This document shows, one piece after another, positions 24,427-32,539 of a stretch of 64,000 bases of DNA. Each line of letters starts with the position of its first letter. Position 1 is the stretch's first letter. A program made the translations under genes and the position numbers. The notes under the pieces were generated by a model. That model was given only the letters and a program-made list of their open reading frames with translations. It was not told where the DNA came from and ran no database searches. This DNA comes from Microbacterium jejuense (GTDB lineage: Bacteria; Actinomycetota; Actinomycetes; Actinomycetales; Microbacteriaceae): assembly GCF_019511665.1 (NCBI RefSeq), contig NZ_JAEUAW010000010.1, positions 1 to 64,000 of the forward strand, written 5' to 3'.

Positions 24427-24615
24427 TTACTCGCCGTCACCCTCGTCGTAGGGAGGGCCGTCGTGCAGCGTTGGCCCGCGGAACGCAGGCGGCATCGAGA
24501 TCTTCACGACGGGCGCGATCACGTGCCCGCACGACGGGCACTCCCAACCGCCGTCGATGTCGCGCATGACGATTCCATCGCGGGGGCATCGCAGCTGTGC
24601 ACCATCGTCGATCAC
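24427..24615 (-). CDS. Small zinc-ribbon protein
   Basis: A 62-aa protein starting at a GTG. It contains CPRDG and, 17 residues later, CPSCG, a classic zinc ribbon, followed by a proline- and acid-rich tail. A -10 hexamer (TATCCT) 7 nt upstream of the GTG and the lack of a ribosome binding site suggest a leaderless mRNA. As first gene of the leftward operon next to attR it is probably expressed in the lysogen. It may be a regulator, but this is not proven. Confidence 0.6.
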   Translation of the reverse strand: MIDDGAQLRCPRDGIVMRDIDGGWECPSCGHVIAPVVKISMPPAFRGPTLHDGPPYDEGDGE

Positions 24616-24650
24616 GATCCCGAGGATACGTCGCGGCCGCCGGCGTGGGG
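24616..24650 (-). promoter_or_regulatory. Leaderless promoter of the leftward prophage operon
   Basis: On the minus strand TATCCT (24628-24623) is followed by seven bases and the GTG start. TTGCCC lies 19 bp upstream as a weak -35. This would drive the three genes from 24615 to 23656, which stop at the long hairpin. Confidence 0.5.
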
Positions 24651-24689
24651 CAAACGTGGGGCATGATCCGGCTTCACCGCACCCCACAC

Positions 24690-24770
24690 CGCTACACCGC
24701 ACTTCACTGGATAAGCCGCCGCACCAGGTGTTTTGAACGTCGCACGTCACGGCGCTACACGACGCTACAC
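24690..24770. repeat. Three CGCTACAC repeats next to attR
   Basis: CGCTACAC occurs at 24690-24697, 24753-24760 and 24763-24770. The last two are 10 bp apart, one helical turn, and end 13 bp from the tRNA fragment. Directly repeated short sites beside the core are the usual form of arm-type integrase binding sites. They may also bind an excisionase. The repeats are visible; the function is inferred. Confidence 0.45.
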
Positions 24771-24783
24771 CAGTCCAGAGGCA

Positions 24784-24828
24784 TTCACACGGAAGAGGTC
24801 ATCAGTTCGAGTCTGGTATCGCCCACCA
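24784..24828 (+). other. attR: 3' part of tRNA-Val(CAC)
   Basis: The sequence reads as the 3' portion of a tRNA. It has an anticodon loop TTCACAC (anticodon CAC), the 3' anticodon stem GGAAG, a variable loop, a T-arm with TTCGAGT loop whose stem ATCAG/CTGGT pairs, an acceptor strand ATCGCCC, discriminator A and encoded CCA. The expected 5' anticodon stem (CTTCC) is missing upstream, so identity is lost at the anticodon loop. This is the duplicated 3' end left by integration into tRNA-Val; the complete gene should lie at the other end of the prophage, outside this window. Confidence 0.85.
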
Positions 24829-24835
24829 CAACGAG

Positions 24836-24858
24836 ACCCCCGGTTCGCCGGGGGTTTT
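24836..24858 (+). terminator. Intrinsic terminator of tRNA-Val
   Basis: An 8-bp stem (24836-24843 with 24848-24855) with a TTCG tetraloop is followed by a run of T. In the uninfected chromosome this would terminate the tRNA-Val transcript. Here it also closes the prophage right end. Confidence 0.85.
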
Positions 24859-24870
24859 CGCGTATCGGCG

Positions 24871-25971
24871 TCACGAACCGCCGACCGACTGCAGCTCGCC
24901 GATCATGCCGAACACCTGGTCGTCGAGCTCGACCTGCGCCATCACGACGCACGCACTGCCGTCGGGGTCGACGAAGAAGTCGGTGCCCAGTCCGCCCGAC
25001 CACCCGAACCGGCCGCGACGCGGGCCGTCCGTCGCCACCGAGACGCCGAACCCCCATCCCGTGCCGTCCCAGAACCCGGGGAAGAAGCTGTCGGGCGTCT
25101 TGGCGGCGGCTGGCACCTGATCGCGCCGCAGCTCGTCCACGAGCGCACGGTCGACCAGGCTGCCGCTTCCCAGCGCGCGCAGGAACGAACGGAAGTCGGG
25201 CACCGTCGACACGAGCTCGGAGTGGCTGACGTCGAACGGCGGCGCGACGAAGAAGCCGGCTCCGGCGGGCTCGGTCTGCACGAACCCGTCCGTCGTGCGC
25301 CGGAACGCGGCGACGAGGCGGTGCTCCTGACCTGGCCGCACGGTGAACCCGGTGTCGAGCATGCCCGCAGGATCGAACACGGTCGTCCGCAGCACGTCCT
25401 CCGTGGAGCCGGCGCCCACCCTGGCCAGCAGGATGCCGAGGATTCCGAAGGAGTGGTGGTAGCGCCATCCCTCCCCCGGTTCGAACGCGAGAGGCAGCGC
25501 CGCCAATGCGTCGAGCCAGTCCTGCGCGCTCAGCGGCACCGGTTCGGGGCCGGCGTGGATGCCGGCATGGACCATCGCCGTACGCAGCGGCGAATCCGTC
25601 GTCATCATGCCGTACCCCGACGTGTTCGTGAGCAGGTGGCGCACCGTGATGGGCCGGCGCGCCGGACGGGCGTGCTCGAGCGGGGCGTCCGGATGCGCAA
25701 GGACGTGTGGCGAGCTCAGCTCGGGAAGCCACGTCGAGATCGGATCGTCCAGTGCGAGCACGCCGTCCTGCACGAGCCGCAGCGTCGCCACGGCGGTCAC
25801 CGGCTTCGTCATCGACTGGATTCGGAAGACGGCATCCGGCGGCAGCTCATCGCCGTCCGGCGCGTCGAGTCCCACCGCGACGGGCTCGTCGTCGCCGTAG
25901 ACGCCCACGGCACCGGGGATCGTCCCGGCAGCGACATGACGGGCGAGGAGGGCTCGCAGGGTCTCGGACAC
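24871..25971 (-). CDS. Serine hydrolase (beta-lactamase/penicillin-binding fold)
   Basis: A 366-aa protein of the class C beta-lactamase/esterase/D-Ala-D-Ala carboxypeptidase superfamily. The start is the GTG at 25971; the longer frame upstream runs into the next gene. S53-M-T-K56 is the SxxK nucleophile motif, YHHSFGILG takes the YxN position, and WSGGLGTDF near the C-terminus replaces KTG/HxG. No signal peptide is seen, so it is probably a cytoplasmic esterase or peptidase rather than a secreted beta-lactamase. It is the first host gene right of the prophage. Confidence 0.85.
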   Translation of the reverse strand: MSETLRALLARHVAAGTIPGAVGVYGDDEPVAVGLDAPDGDELPPDAVFRIQSMTKPVTAVATLRLVQDGVLALDDPISTWLPELSSPHVLAHPDAPLEHARPARRPITVRHLLTNTSGYGMMTTDSPLRTAMVHAGIHAGPEPVPLSAQDWLDALAALPLAFEPGEGWRYHHSFGILGILLARVGAGSTEDVLRTTVFDPAGMLDTGFTVRPGQEHRLVAAFRRTTDGFVQTEPAGAGFFVAPPFDVSHSELVSTVPDFRSFLRALGSGSLVDRALVDELRRDQVPAAAKTPDSFFPGFWDGTGWGFGVSVATDGPRRGRFGWSGGLGTDFFVDPDGSACVVMAQVELDDQVFGMIGELQSVGGS

Positions 25972-26008
25972 GCGGGCGCCTTCCGTCGGTGGGCTGGGCG
26001 CGCTCAGC

Positions 26009-26542
26009 CTAGCGCGGCTCGCCGACCACCCAGCCGTAGCGGCGGTGCAGCTCGGCGGCGACGCGGACGAACCGTTCTGCGTCGAGCGCCGCGGCCTCGC
26101 GACGCATGCCGTCGTGGTGCACGAGGTAGAACTGGTCGATGTCGACCCACGACGGCCGGCCCTGCGGATCCCACGCGCCGGATCCGATCGGCAGGAAGTC
26201 GCGGCGACCGTCATGCGCCTTGCTCGTGAGCTTGACGGCGTACACGGTGTCGGCGTCTCGCCTGCCGATCACCAGGACGGGGCGGTCCTTGCCGCGACCG
26301 TCGTTCTCGGCGTACGGCACCCACGTCCAGACGATCTCGCCGGCGTCGGGATCCGAGTCCCGCACCGGAGCGTACGTGATGCGCAGCTCGCCCTTGCGGG
26401 GCGGTGCGATCTCGCGCGTCGCGCTCGCGCCGTAGCGGCCGGGCCCGGACGCTCCTGCCGCCGGCCCAGGCGCCGTGGACGTCGACGGCCGGCGGGAGGG
26501 AAGGAAGGCGTTCAAAAGGGATGAGAGGATGCCGCGGGCCAC
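26009..26542 (-). CDS. PemK/MazF-like protein
   Basis: A 177-aa protein starting at GTG (a longer ATG start at 26581 is possible). After a 50-residue Pro/Ser-rich N-terminal extension, the core reads GEIVWTWVPYAEN, KDRPVLVIGRRD, VYAVKLTSKAHD and WVDIDQFYLV. This is the order of strands in PemK/MazF toxins (GEIxxVxxP, RPxxVI, LTS, D/SWVDxxQ). No antitoxin-like gene flanks it, so it may be a solitary RNase or a repurposed family member. It probably shares a transcript with the hydrolase downstream. Confidence 0.75.
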   Translation of the reverse strand: MARGILSSLLNAFLPSRRPSTSTAPGPAAGASGPGRYGASATREIAPPRKGELRITYAPVRDSDPDAGEIVWTWVPYAENDGRGKDRPVLVIGRRDADTVYAVKLTSKAHDGRRDFLPIGSGAWDPQGRPSWVDIDQFYLVHHDGMRREAAALDAERFVRVAAELHRRYGWVVGEPR

Positions 26543-26588
26543 GGGATCACGATAACGGCCGTGTGCGGCATCCCTCGCCACGGGAACG

Positions 26589-26631
26589 CCGAAGGGGCGT
26601 CGCAGCGGGGGGAACCGCGACGCCCCTTCGG
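26589..26631. terminator. Terminator of the ammonium transporter gene
   Basis: A perfect 15-bp stem (26589-26603 with 26617-26631) with a 13-nt loop lies 16 bp past the amtB stop and upstream of the PemK-like gene. Both flanking genes are read leftward, so it should end the amtB transcript. Confidence 0.75.
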
Positions 26632-26647
26632 GGTCAGGATGGACGGA

Positions 26648-27916
26648 TCAGGCGCGAGCGCCCTCGAGGACGTAGCCCTCTTCGCCGTGCACGACCGTGT
26701 CGATGCCGGCGACCTCGTCCTCGTTCTTCACGCGGAACCCGATCGTCTTCTGGATCACCCAGCCGATGGCGTAGGCGAGCACGAACGAGTACACGAGCAC
26801 CGAGACGGCGGCGATCGCCTGCACCAGCAGCTGCGTCAGGTTGCCGCTGTAGATGAGGCCCGTGCTGTTCGCGAAGAATCCCAGGTAGAGCGTGCCGAGA
26901 AGGCCGCCGACCAGGTGGATGCCCACGACGTCGAGCGAGTCGTCGAAGCCCCACTTGTACTTGAGCTCGATGGCCAGGGCGCACACGGCGCCCGCGACGA
27001 GGCCGAGGATGATCGCCCAGAACGGCGTGAGCGACGCGCACGCCGGGGTGATCGCGACCAGGCCCGCGACGGCGCCCGACGCGGCACCGACCGACGTCGG
27101 CTTGCCGTCCTTGATCTTCTCGACGATGAGCCAGGCCAGCAGCGCGGCGGCCGGAGCGGCGATCGTGTTCACGAACGCCAGTGCGGCCGTGCCGTCGGCG
27201 GCGAGCTCGGAGCCCGCGTTGAAGCCGAACCAGCCGAACCACAGGAGGCCGGCGCCCAGCAGCACGAACGGCGGGTTGTGCGGGACGTGCACGCCCTTCT
27301 GGAAGCCGAGGCGCTTGCCGAGGACCAGCGCGAGCGCGAGGGCGGCCGCACCGGCGTTGATGTGGACTGCCGTGCCGCCGGCGAAGTCGATCGCACCGAC
27401 GCCGAACCACTCCTGCATGCCGTACGTGATCCAGCCGCCGTAGGCGAAGCTGCCGTCCTCGGCGAGGCCGAAGTTGAAGACCCAGCTGGCGACCGGGAAG
27501 TAGACGATCGTCGCCCAGATCGCGGCGAAGATCATCCACGAGCCGAACTTGGCGCGGTCGGCGATCGCACCCGACACGAGCGCCACCGTGAGGATCGCGA
27601 ACGTCGCCTGGAAGGCCACGAAGGCCAGCGGCGGGTAGGCGGCGCCCTCCGGCACCTCCAGCAGGCTGGTGAGGCCGATGGCCGACCAGTCGATCGACCA
27701 CGGCGGCACGAGGCCCTCGGAGCCCGGGAACGCGATCGCGTAGCCGTAGACGACCCACAGCACGCCGATGAGGCCGAGGGCGCCGAAGCTGAGCATCATC
27801 ATGCTGATGACGCTCTTGGCCTTGACCAGGCCGCCGTAGAAGAATGCGAGACCGGGCGTCATCAACAGGACGAGCGCAGCCGCTATGAGCATGAATGCGG
27901 TGTTGCCTTGATCCAT
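26648..27916 (-). CDS. amtB: Ammonium transporter
   Basis: A 422-aa Amt/Rh family membrane protein with 11 predicted helices. The opening (FMLIAAALVLLMTPGLAFFYGG) is the family signature. The pore histidines lie in GTAVHINAGAAAL and VVGIHLVGGLLGT. The C-terminal cytoplasmic tail (VKNEDEVAGIDTVVHGEEG) is the type that contacts PII proteins. A GlnR-type box upstream suggests induction under nitrogen limitation. No PII or uridylyltransferase gene follows, unlike in many actinobacteria. Confidence 0.95.
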   Translation of the reverse strand: MDQGNTAFMLIAAALVLLMTPGLAFFYGGLVKAKSVISMMMLSFGALGLIGVLWVVYGYAIAFPGSEGLVPPWSIDWSAIGLTSLLEVPEGAAYPPLAFVAFQATFAILTVALVSGAIADRAKFGSWMIFAAIWATIVYFPVASWVFNFGLAEDGSFAYGGWITYGMQEWFGVGAIDFAGGTAVHINAGAAALALALVLGKRLGFQKGVHVPHNPPFVLLGAGLLWFGWFGFNAGSELAADGTAALAFVNTIAAPAAALLAWLIVEKIKDGKPTSVGAASGAVAGLVAITPACASLTPFWAIILGLVAGAVCALAIELKYKWGFDDSLDVVGIHLVGGLLGTLYLGFFANSTGLIYSGNLTQLLVQAIAAVSVLVYSFVLAYAIGWVIQKTIGFRVKNEDEVAGIDTVVHGEEGYVLEGARA

Positions 27917-28006
27917 CTCGGTGGAGAACCTCTCTGCGGGGGACGCAGGATAGCGTCGGGTCCCCTCAGTGTCGCGAGGCGCCGTTTCCGCAGCGGGCCA
28001 TCCCGT

Positions 28007-28022
28007 GTTTCCCGTCGGTTAC
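28007..28022 (-). promoter_or_regulatory. GlnR-type box upstream of amtB
   Basis: Read on the minus strand the sequence is GTAAC-n6-GAAAC, the exact consensus of the actinobacterial nitrogen regulator GlnR (gTnAC-n6-GaAAC). It ends 91 bp upstream of amtB. A second, weaker half-site pair (GAAAC-n6-TTTAC) lies at 28038-28053. This supports activation of amtB by GlnR when nitrogen is scarce. Confidence 0.65.
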
Positions 28023-28113
28023 ACGGGGGCTCTCCGCGTAAACATCGTGTTTCGGCGCGCCGAAGGGCGGCCGTGAATCGAGAAGGAACCGGCTGGGGTC
28101 CGGCGCGGCGGAC

Positions 28114-29142
28114 TCAGGCGAGAGTGGATGCCACGAGACGCGAGATCGCGCGCAGATACTTCTTGCGGTATCCGCCGGCGAGCATCTCTTCGGGGAAGAC
28201 GAGGTCGAGCGAGGTGCCGGTCGCCCGGATCGGCAGCTGCGCGTCGTACACGCGGTCGATGAACGCGACGAACCGCAGGGCGGCGGACTGGTCGGTGAAC
28301 GGCTGCACGTCGCGCAGGCCGACCACGGCGAGGCCGTCGATGAGCCGGATGTAGCGCGAGGGGTGCACGTGCGCCAGATGCGCGACGAGCCCGTCGAAGC
28401 CGTCGTCCGACACGAGACCCGTGGTGGCGGCATCCGCCACCGCCGCCTCGTACGCGGGAGCCGACAGCACCGCCGCATGGCCGTCGACCGCGCGGTGCCG
28501 GTAGTCGGTGCCGTCGATGCGCACGGTCTGGAAGCTCGACGCCATGGCATGGATCTCGCGCAGGAAGTCCTGGGCGGCGAAGCGCCCCTCGCCCAGGGCG
28601 TTCGGCGGCGTGTTGGAGGTCGCGGCCAGGCGCGTGCCCGAGGCGACGAGCTCACCGAGCAGCCGGGTCATCACCATCGTGTCGCCGGGATCGTCGAGCT
28701 CGAACTCGTCGATGCACAGCAGATCGGAGCCGCGGAACAGCTCGACGGTGTTCTGGTAGCCGAGCGCCCCGACCAGGGCGGTGTACTCGATGAACGACCC
28801 GAAGTACTTCCGGCGTGCGGGCATCGCGTGGTACACGGACGCCAGGAGGTGGGTCTTCCCGACGCCGAACCCGCCGTCCAGATACACGCCCGGCTTGATC
28901 TCGGGGCGCTTGGCGCGGCGGAAGAGCCCTCCCTTGGCCGGTGCTCCCCCGCCGGTGAACGCGATGAGGAGGTCCTTGGCCTCCTGCTGCGACGCGTAGG
29001 CCGGATCGGCACGGTACGTCGCGAAGGTCGCGTCGGCGAACTGGGGCGGCGGAACGAGGGCAGCCACCATCTCGGCTCCGGTGAGCTGCGGTGTGCGCTC
29101 CGTGAGGTGGACGATGCCGGTGCGGGTGGCGGAGACGGTCAT
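28114..29142 (-). CDS. zapE: Cell division ATPase ZapE (AFG1-like)
   Basis: A 342-aa AAA+ type ATPase. Start at MTVSATRTG, supported by AGAGGA 7 nt upstream. Walker A is GGFGVGKT (residues 90-97). Walker B is LLCIDEF (141-147), followed by ELDDPGDTMVMTRLL. The arginine-containing sensor region (TSNTPPNALGEGRF) fits the ZapE/LACE1 family. In Gammaproteobacteria ZapE acts at the Z-ring; in actinobacteria its role is less clear. It is monocistronic and diverges from the sulfurtransferase gene. Confidence 0.9.
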   Translation of the reverse strand: MTVSATRTGIVHLTERTPQLTGAEMVAALVPPPQFADATFATYRADPAYASQQEAKDLLIAFTGGGAPAKGGLFRRAKRPEIKPGVYLDGGFGVGKTHLLASVYHAMPARRKYFGSFIEYTALVGALGYQNTVELFRGSDLLCIDEFELDDPGDTMVMTRLLGELVASGTRLAATSNTPPNALGEGRFAAQDFLREIHAMASSFQTVRIDGTDYRHRAVDGHAAVLSAPAYEAAVADAATTGLVSDDGFDGLVAHLAHVHPSRYIRLIDGLAVVGLRDVQPFTDQSAALRFVAFIDRVYDAQLPIRATGTSLDLVFPEEMLAGGYRKKYLRAISRLVASTLA

Positions 29143-29282
29143 GCGGGTCCTCTGTCGCGGTCTCACGCGGCCTGTGACGGCGTCTTACGCTGCGCGGCCG
29201 CGCGGGCACGTGGGAATCTAGGGTCGGAGTCGACGGTTCAACCCTAACCGTCAGCCCGTCCTCCGAATCCGCAGGAGAAGCC

Positions 29283-30188
29283 ATGCCCGTCGAGATCGAC
29301 ACGTCGTCCGAGAAGTTCGCAGAGTACGCAGAGCCCGGCCGGCTCGTCAGCGGAGACTGGCTGCAGGCGCGACTGGGCGAGCCGGGGCTCGTCGTCGTGG
29401 AGTCCGACGAGGACGTCCTGCTCTACGAGACCGGACACATCCCCGGTGCCGTCAAGGTGGACTGGCACACCGAGCTCAACGACCCCGTCGTCCGCGACTA
29501 CGTCGACGGCGAGGGCTTCGCGGCGCTGCTGAGCCGCAAGGGCATCTCGCGCGACGACACCATCGTCATCTACGGCGACAAGAACAACTGGTGGGCCGCC
29601 TACGCGCTGTGGGTGTTCTCGCTCTTCGGGCACGAGGACGTGCGCCTGCTCGACGGCGGCCGCGACAAGTGGATCGCCGAGGGCCGGCCGATCACGACGG
29701 ATGCCTCGGACCCGGCGCCCACGGACTACCCGGTCGTCGCGCGCGACGACTCGCTGCTGCGCGCCTACAAGGACGACGTCCTGGCGCACCTGGGTGCCGG
29801 ACCGCTCATCGACGTGCGCTCGCCGGAGGAGTACGACGGCTCCCGCACGTCTGCTCCCGCGTATCCCGAGGAGGGCGCGCTGCGCGGCGGGCACATTCCC
29901 ACGGCGCAGAGCGTGCCGTGGGCACGGGCCGTGGCCGAGGACGGCGGGTTCAAGACGCGTGCGGAGCTCGACGCCATCTACCGCGGCGATGCCGGGCTCG
30001 CCGACGGCGACGCGATCGTCGCCTACTGCCGCATCGGCGAGCGGTCGAGCCACACGTGGTTCGTGCTGAAGCACCTGCTCGGCTTCGAGGACGTGCGCAA
30101 CTACGACGGCTCGTGGACGGAGTGGGGCAGTGCCGTGCGCGCGCCCATCGTCACCGGGTCCGAGCCCGGCGTCGTCCCGGGGCGCTGA
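29283..30188 (+). CDS. sseA: Thiosulfate/3-mercaptopyruvate sulfurtransferase (tandem rhodanese)
   Basis: A 301-aa protein of two rhodanese domains. The inactive N-terminal one covers residues about 20-140 ([29 protein letters not shown] with no Cys). The catalytic one covers about 155-285 with C249 in [12 protein letters not shown], the CRxGxR(S/T) loop. It transfers sulfane sulfur, for example from thiosulfate to cyanide or thiols. The following sufE gene, 31 bp away, suggests a sulfur-handling pair. CAGGAGAAG precedes the ATG. Confidence 0.93.
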   Translation: MPVEIDTSSEKFAEYAEPGRLVSGDWLQARLGEPGLVVVESDEDVLLYETGHIPGAVKVDWHTELNDPVVRDYVDGEGFAALLSRKGISRDDTIVIYGDKNNWWAAYALWVFSLFGHEDVRLLDGGRDKWIAEGRPITTDASDPAPTDYPVVARDDSLLRAYKDDVLAHLGAGPLIDVRSPEEYDGSRTSAPAYPEEGALRGGHIPTAQSVPWARAVAEDGGFKTRAELDAIYRGDAGLADGDAIVAYCRIGERSSHTWFVLKHLLGFEDVRNYDGSWTEWGSAVRAPIVTGSEPGVVPGR

Positions 30189-30219
30189 AGCCGGCATCCC
30201 GCGTGGGAGACTGGTCGCG

Positions 30220-30657
30220 ATGACCGATGCACTTCCCGAACGCCTCGCCGAGATCCGTGAGGAGTTCCTAGAGCTCCCGGAGCCCGACCGGCTCCAGCTT
30301 CTGCTGGAGTACTCCTACGAGCTGCCGGCGCTGCCCGCGGAATACGAGGGGCATCCGGAGCTCGCCGAGCGCGTGGTCGAGTGCCAGTCGCCGGTGTACA
30401 TCATCGTGGACGTCGACGACGAGGGCACCGTCGCCATGCACGCGACCGCTCCCGCAGAGGCTCCGACGACGCGAGGATTCGCGAGCATCCTCGCGCAGGG
30501 GCTCACTGGGCTGACGGCGGATGAGGTCCTCGCCGTCCCGGGCGACTACCCGCAGACCCTCGGGCTCACGCGCGTCGTCTCGCCGCTGCGGATCTCGGGC
30601 ATGACGGGCATGCTCCTTCGCGCGCAGCGTCAGGTGCGCGCGAAGTCCGCGATCTGA
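30220..30657 (+). CDS. sufE: SufE-family sulfur acceptor
   Basis: A 145-aa protein with the SufE fold. C55 in VVECQSPVY is the persulfide-accepting cysteine, and the closing SPLRISGMTGMLLRAQRQV matches the family C-terminal helix (R.nG..aml.r.k). It accepts sulfur from a SufS-type desulfurase and passes it to iron-sulfur scaffolds, or may work with the adjacent sulfurtransferase. It ends 12 bp from the convergent hydrolase gene, with no visible terminator between them. Confidence 0.92.
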   Translation: MTDALPERLAEIREEFLELPEPDRLQLLLEYSYELPALPAEYEGHPELAERVVECQSPVYIIVDVDDEGTVAMHATAPAEAPTTRGFASILAQGLTGLTADEVLAVPGDYPQTLGLTRVVSPLRISGMTGMLLRAQRQVRAKSAI

Positions 30658-30669
30658 GCCGGGTGCCCC

Positions 30670-31923
30670 CTACTCGCCGGTGAGGCCGCGGCGCTCCAGC
30701 CACGTCCGGATGGCGTCCGACCAGCGCTCCTGGTCGTAGTTCCACAGCTTCGTGTGGCGGGCGACCTCGAAGACCTGCAGCTCGACGAGGTCCGGCCGCG
30801 CCGCGGCGAGCCCGTGCGACGCGTCCGACGGGACGAACCCGTCGTCGTCGCTGTGGAGGATGAGGATGGGATGCCGCAGCTCGGCCGCCCGCGACACCAC
30901 ATCCAGCCGGTCGAGATCGATCGGCCCGCCGGTGCGGGCCAGCGGCGCCGCCCACTCCGACTGCAGCGCGCCGATCGCGAACCGGCTGACGGCCCCGGGG
31001 ACCCGCTCGGCCCGCGCCTGGAACTCCAGGACGACGCGCCAGTCGACGACGGGCGACTCGAGGATGAGCCCTGCGATCACGTCGCCGTGGGCGGAGTTGA
31101 GCGACAGCTGCAGCGCGATCGCGCCGCCCATCGACCAGCCCATCACGATGATCCGCCGGGCGCCGCGGCGGCGCGCGAAGCCGACGGCGGCGTCCACGTC
31201 GCGCCACTCGGTGTCGCCCAGCGCATAGGTTCCGGTGCGGCTGCGCGGCGCCTCGCCGTCGTTGCGGTACGAGACGACGAGGGACGTGATGCCGAGGCTG
31301 TGGAACACGGGCACGGCGCGCAGGCACTCGGCCCGCGTCGTGCCGCGGCCGTGCACCTGGATGACCCAGGTCCCGCCGTCGCCCGCCGGGAAGAGCCAGG
31401 CCGGGCACGGGCCGACGGTCGAGCCGATCAGCTCCGGGGTGAACGGCAGGTGCAGCTGCTCGGGGCGATCGAAGTACCAGCCGCTGAACGCGGCCTCCGG
31501 CGCCAGTCGCGCGTCGGGCCCCACGTGGGTGAGCAGCTTGCGCTTGACGCTCGTCGCATCCTCCGACAGCACCGACCCGAGCTTCACGTAGTCCGCGGTC
31601 CCAGTCGTGAAGAGGCCGTAGCGGCCGGGCAGCTCGGTATCGGGGGTGCGCGAGAGGGTGATCGTCTGCGCCGCGGTGTCGAGTGCGAGGATGCGGGTGT
31701 CGGGCTGCCGCCGCGCGGGCGTGACGACCTTGCGGGCCATGACGACCGAGCCGGCGGCCAGCGCGCCGAGGGCGGCGGCCAGACCGAGGCTCAGCACCGC
31801 AAGCGCCGCTCGGACGCCGGCGACGTACGCAGGTGCGCGGGGCCCGCGCTCGGGCTGCGAGTCCCTCAGCCGGCTGCGAGTGGGTGTTGCGCCGCCTCTC
31901 GCGGCGCGCCTGGAGACGACCAT
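30670..31923 (-). CDS. Membrane-anchored alpha/beta hydrolase
   Basis: A 417-aa protein. Residues about 38-62 (ALAVLSLGLAAALGALAAGS) form an N-terminal membrane anchor or signal. The catalytic domain has the nucleophile elbow GWSMGG, the acid in HSDDDGFVP and the His in ARHTKLWNYD, a complete Ser-Asp-His triad of the prolyl oligopeptidase/acyl-hydrolase type. The substrate is unknown. A -10-like TAGAGT 9 nt upstream overlaps the divergent promoter of the DUF3000 gene. Confidence 0.85.
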   Translation of the reverse strand: MVVSRRAARGGATPTRSRLRDSQPERGPRAPAYVAGVRAALAVLSLGLAAALGALAAGSVVMARKVVTPARRQPDTRILALDTAAQTITLSRTPDTELPGRYGLFTTGTADYVKLGSVLSEDATSVKRKLLTHVGPDARLAPEAAFSGWYFDRPEQLHLPFTPELIGSTVGPCPAWLFPAGDGGTWVIQVHGRGTTRAECLRAVPVFHSLGITSLVVSYRNDGEAPRSRTGTYALGDTEWRDVDAAVGFARRRGARRIIVMGWSMGGAIALQLSLNSAHGDVIAGLILESPVVDWRVVLEFQARAERVPGAVSRFAIGALQSEWAAPLARTGGPIDLDRLDVVSRAAELRHPILILHSDDDGFVPSDASHGLAAARPDLVELQVFEVARHTKLWNYDQERWSDAIRTWLERRGLTGE

Positions 31924-31948
31924 CGAGGCATCACTCTAGTCTGTCCGC

Positions 31949-32539
31949 GTGGTTGAGCAGCGTCCCCCCGCGGCACCTGGCTCGTTCGAGCAGGCGGCCG
32001 CCGCGGTGCGCGCCATCGTGTTCCGCGACGACCTGACGGTCCGCGAGATCGCCGCGCCCCAGGGGCTCGCCCCGGACGCGCTTGCTATCGCCGGCGACGT
32101 GCGCTCGGGGGCCGGTGAAGGCGACTCCCCGTACGGCACCGGACGCCTCGTGCTGCTGCACGACCGGGACGAGCCCGCCCCCTGGAACGGGGCGTGGCGG
32201 ATCGTATGCTTCGCGCAGGCACCGCTCGAGCCCGAGATCGGCGTCGATCCGCTGCTCGCCGACGTCGCCTGGACCTGGCTGACCGACGCCCTCGAGTCGC
32301 GGCGGGCTGGGTTCCACTCGGCCTCGGGCACGGCGACCAAGACGCTGTCGAAGGGGTTCGGGTCCCTGGCCGCAGAAGGCGACGGCGCACAGATCGAGCT
32401 GCGGGCGTCGTGGTCGCCGGAGGGCGAGATCGCCCCGCACGTGGAAGCATGGGCGGAGTTGGTGTGCATGCTGGCGGGTCTTCCGCCGGGCTCAGAAGGG
32501 ATCGCGATGCTCGATTCGCGCAGGTCGCCGCGTGGCTGA
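31949..32539 (+). CDS. DUF3000 family protein
   Basis: A 196-aa protein of the actinobacterial DUF3000 family. The recognisable block is AWRIVCFAQAPLEPEIGVDP, followed by FHSASGTATKTLSKGFG and a C-terminal EAWAELVCMLAGLPP. It overlaps the RNase D gene by 8 nt, an association conserved in actinobacteria. A TAGTCT hexamer ends 6 nt before the GTG, so the mRNA is probably leaderless. Function is not known; a link to RNA metabolism is inferred from the neighbour. Confidence 0.9.
   Translation: MVEQRPPAAPGSFEQAAAAVRAIVFRDDLTVREIAAPQGLAPDALAIAGDVRSGAGEGDSPYGTGRLVLLHDRDEPAPWNGAWRIVCFAQAPLEPEIGVDPLLADVAWTWLTDALESRRAGFHSASGTATKTLSKGFGSLAAEGDGAQIELRASWSPEGEIAPHVEAWAELVCMLAGLPPGSEGIAMLDSRRSPRG

Larger units (their letters stand above)
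1..24828. mobile_element. Siphovirus-type prophage, right part
   Basis: The region carries a nearly complete phage late module in canonical order: terminase, portal, protease, capsid, connectors, tail tube, tail chaperone, tape measure, minor tail proteins, endolysin and membrane proteins. It ends in a truncated tRNA-Val 3' end, which is a standard attachment site. Late genes are all on the plus strand with short or 4-nt overlaps, and every essential ORF appears intact, so the element may still be functional. Integrase, repressor and the left attachment site are not present, so the element extends left of position 1. Cargo-like genes on the minus strand interrupt the late operon at 2604-3299 and 5112-5696. 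Confidence 0.93.

Noticed and set aside
24784..24828. A complete tRNA gene
   Set aside because: Only the anticodon loop onward is present; the 5' acceptor strand, D-arm and 5' anticodon stem are missing, so it is an attachment-site remnant.
26600..27916. A PII (glnK) gene beside amtB
   Set aside because: The region between amtB and the PemK-like gene has only a terminator; no glnK-like ORF exists on either side.
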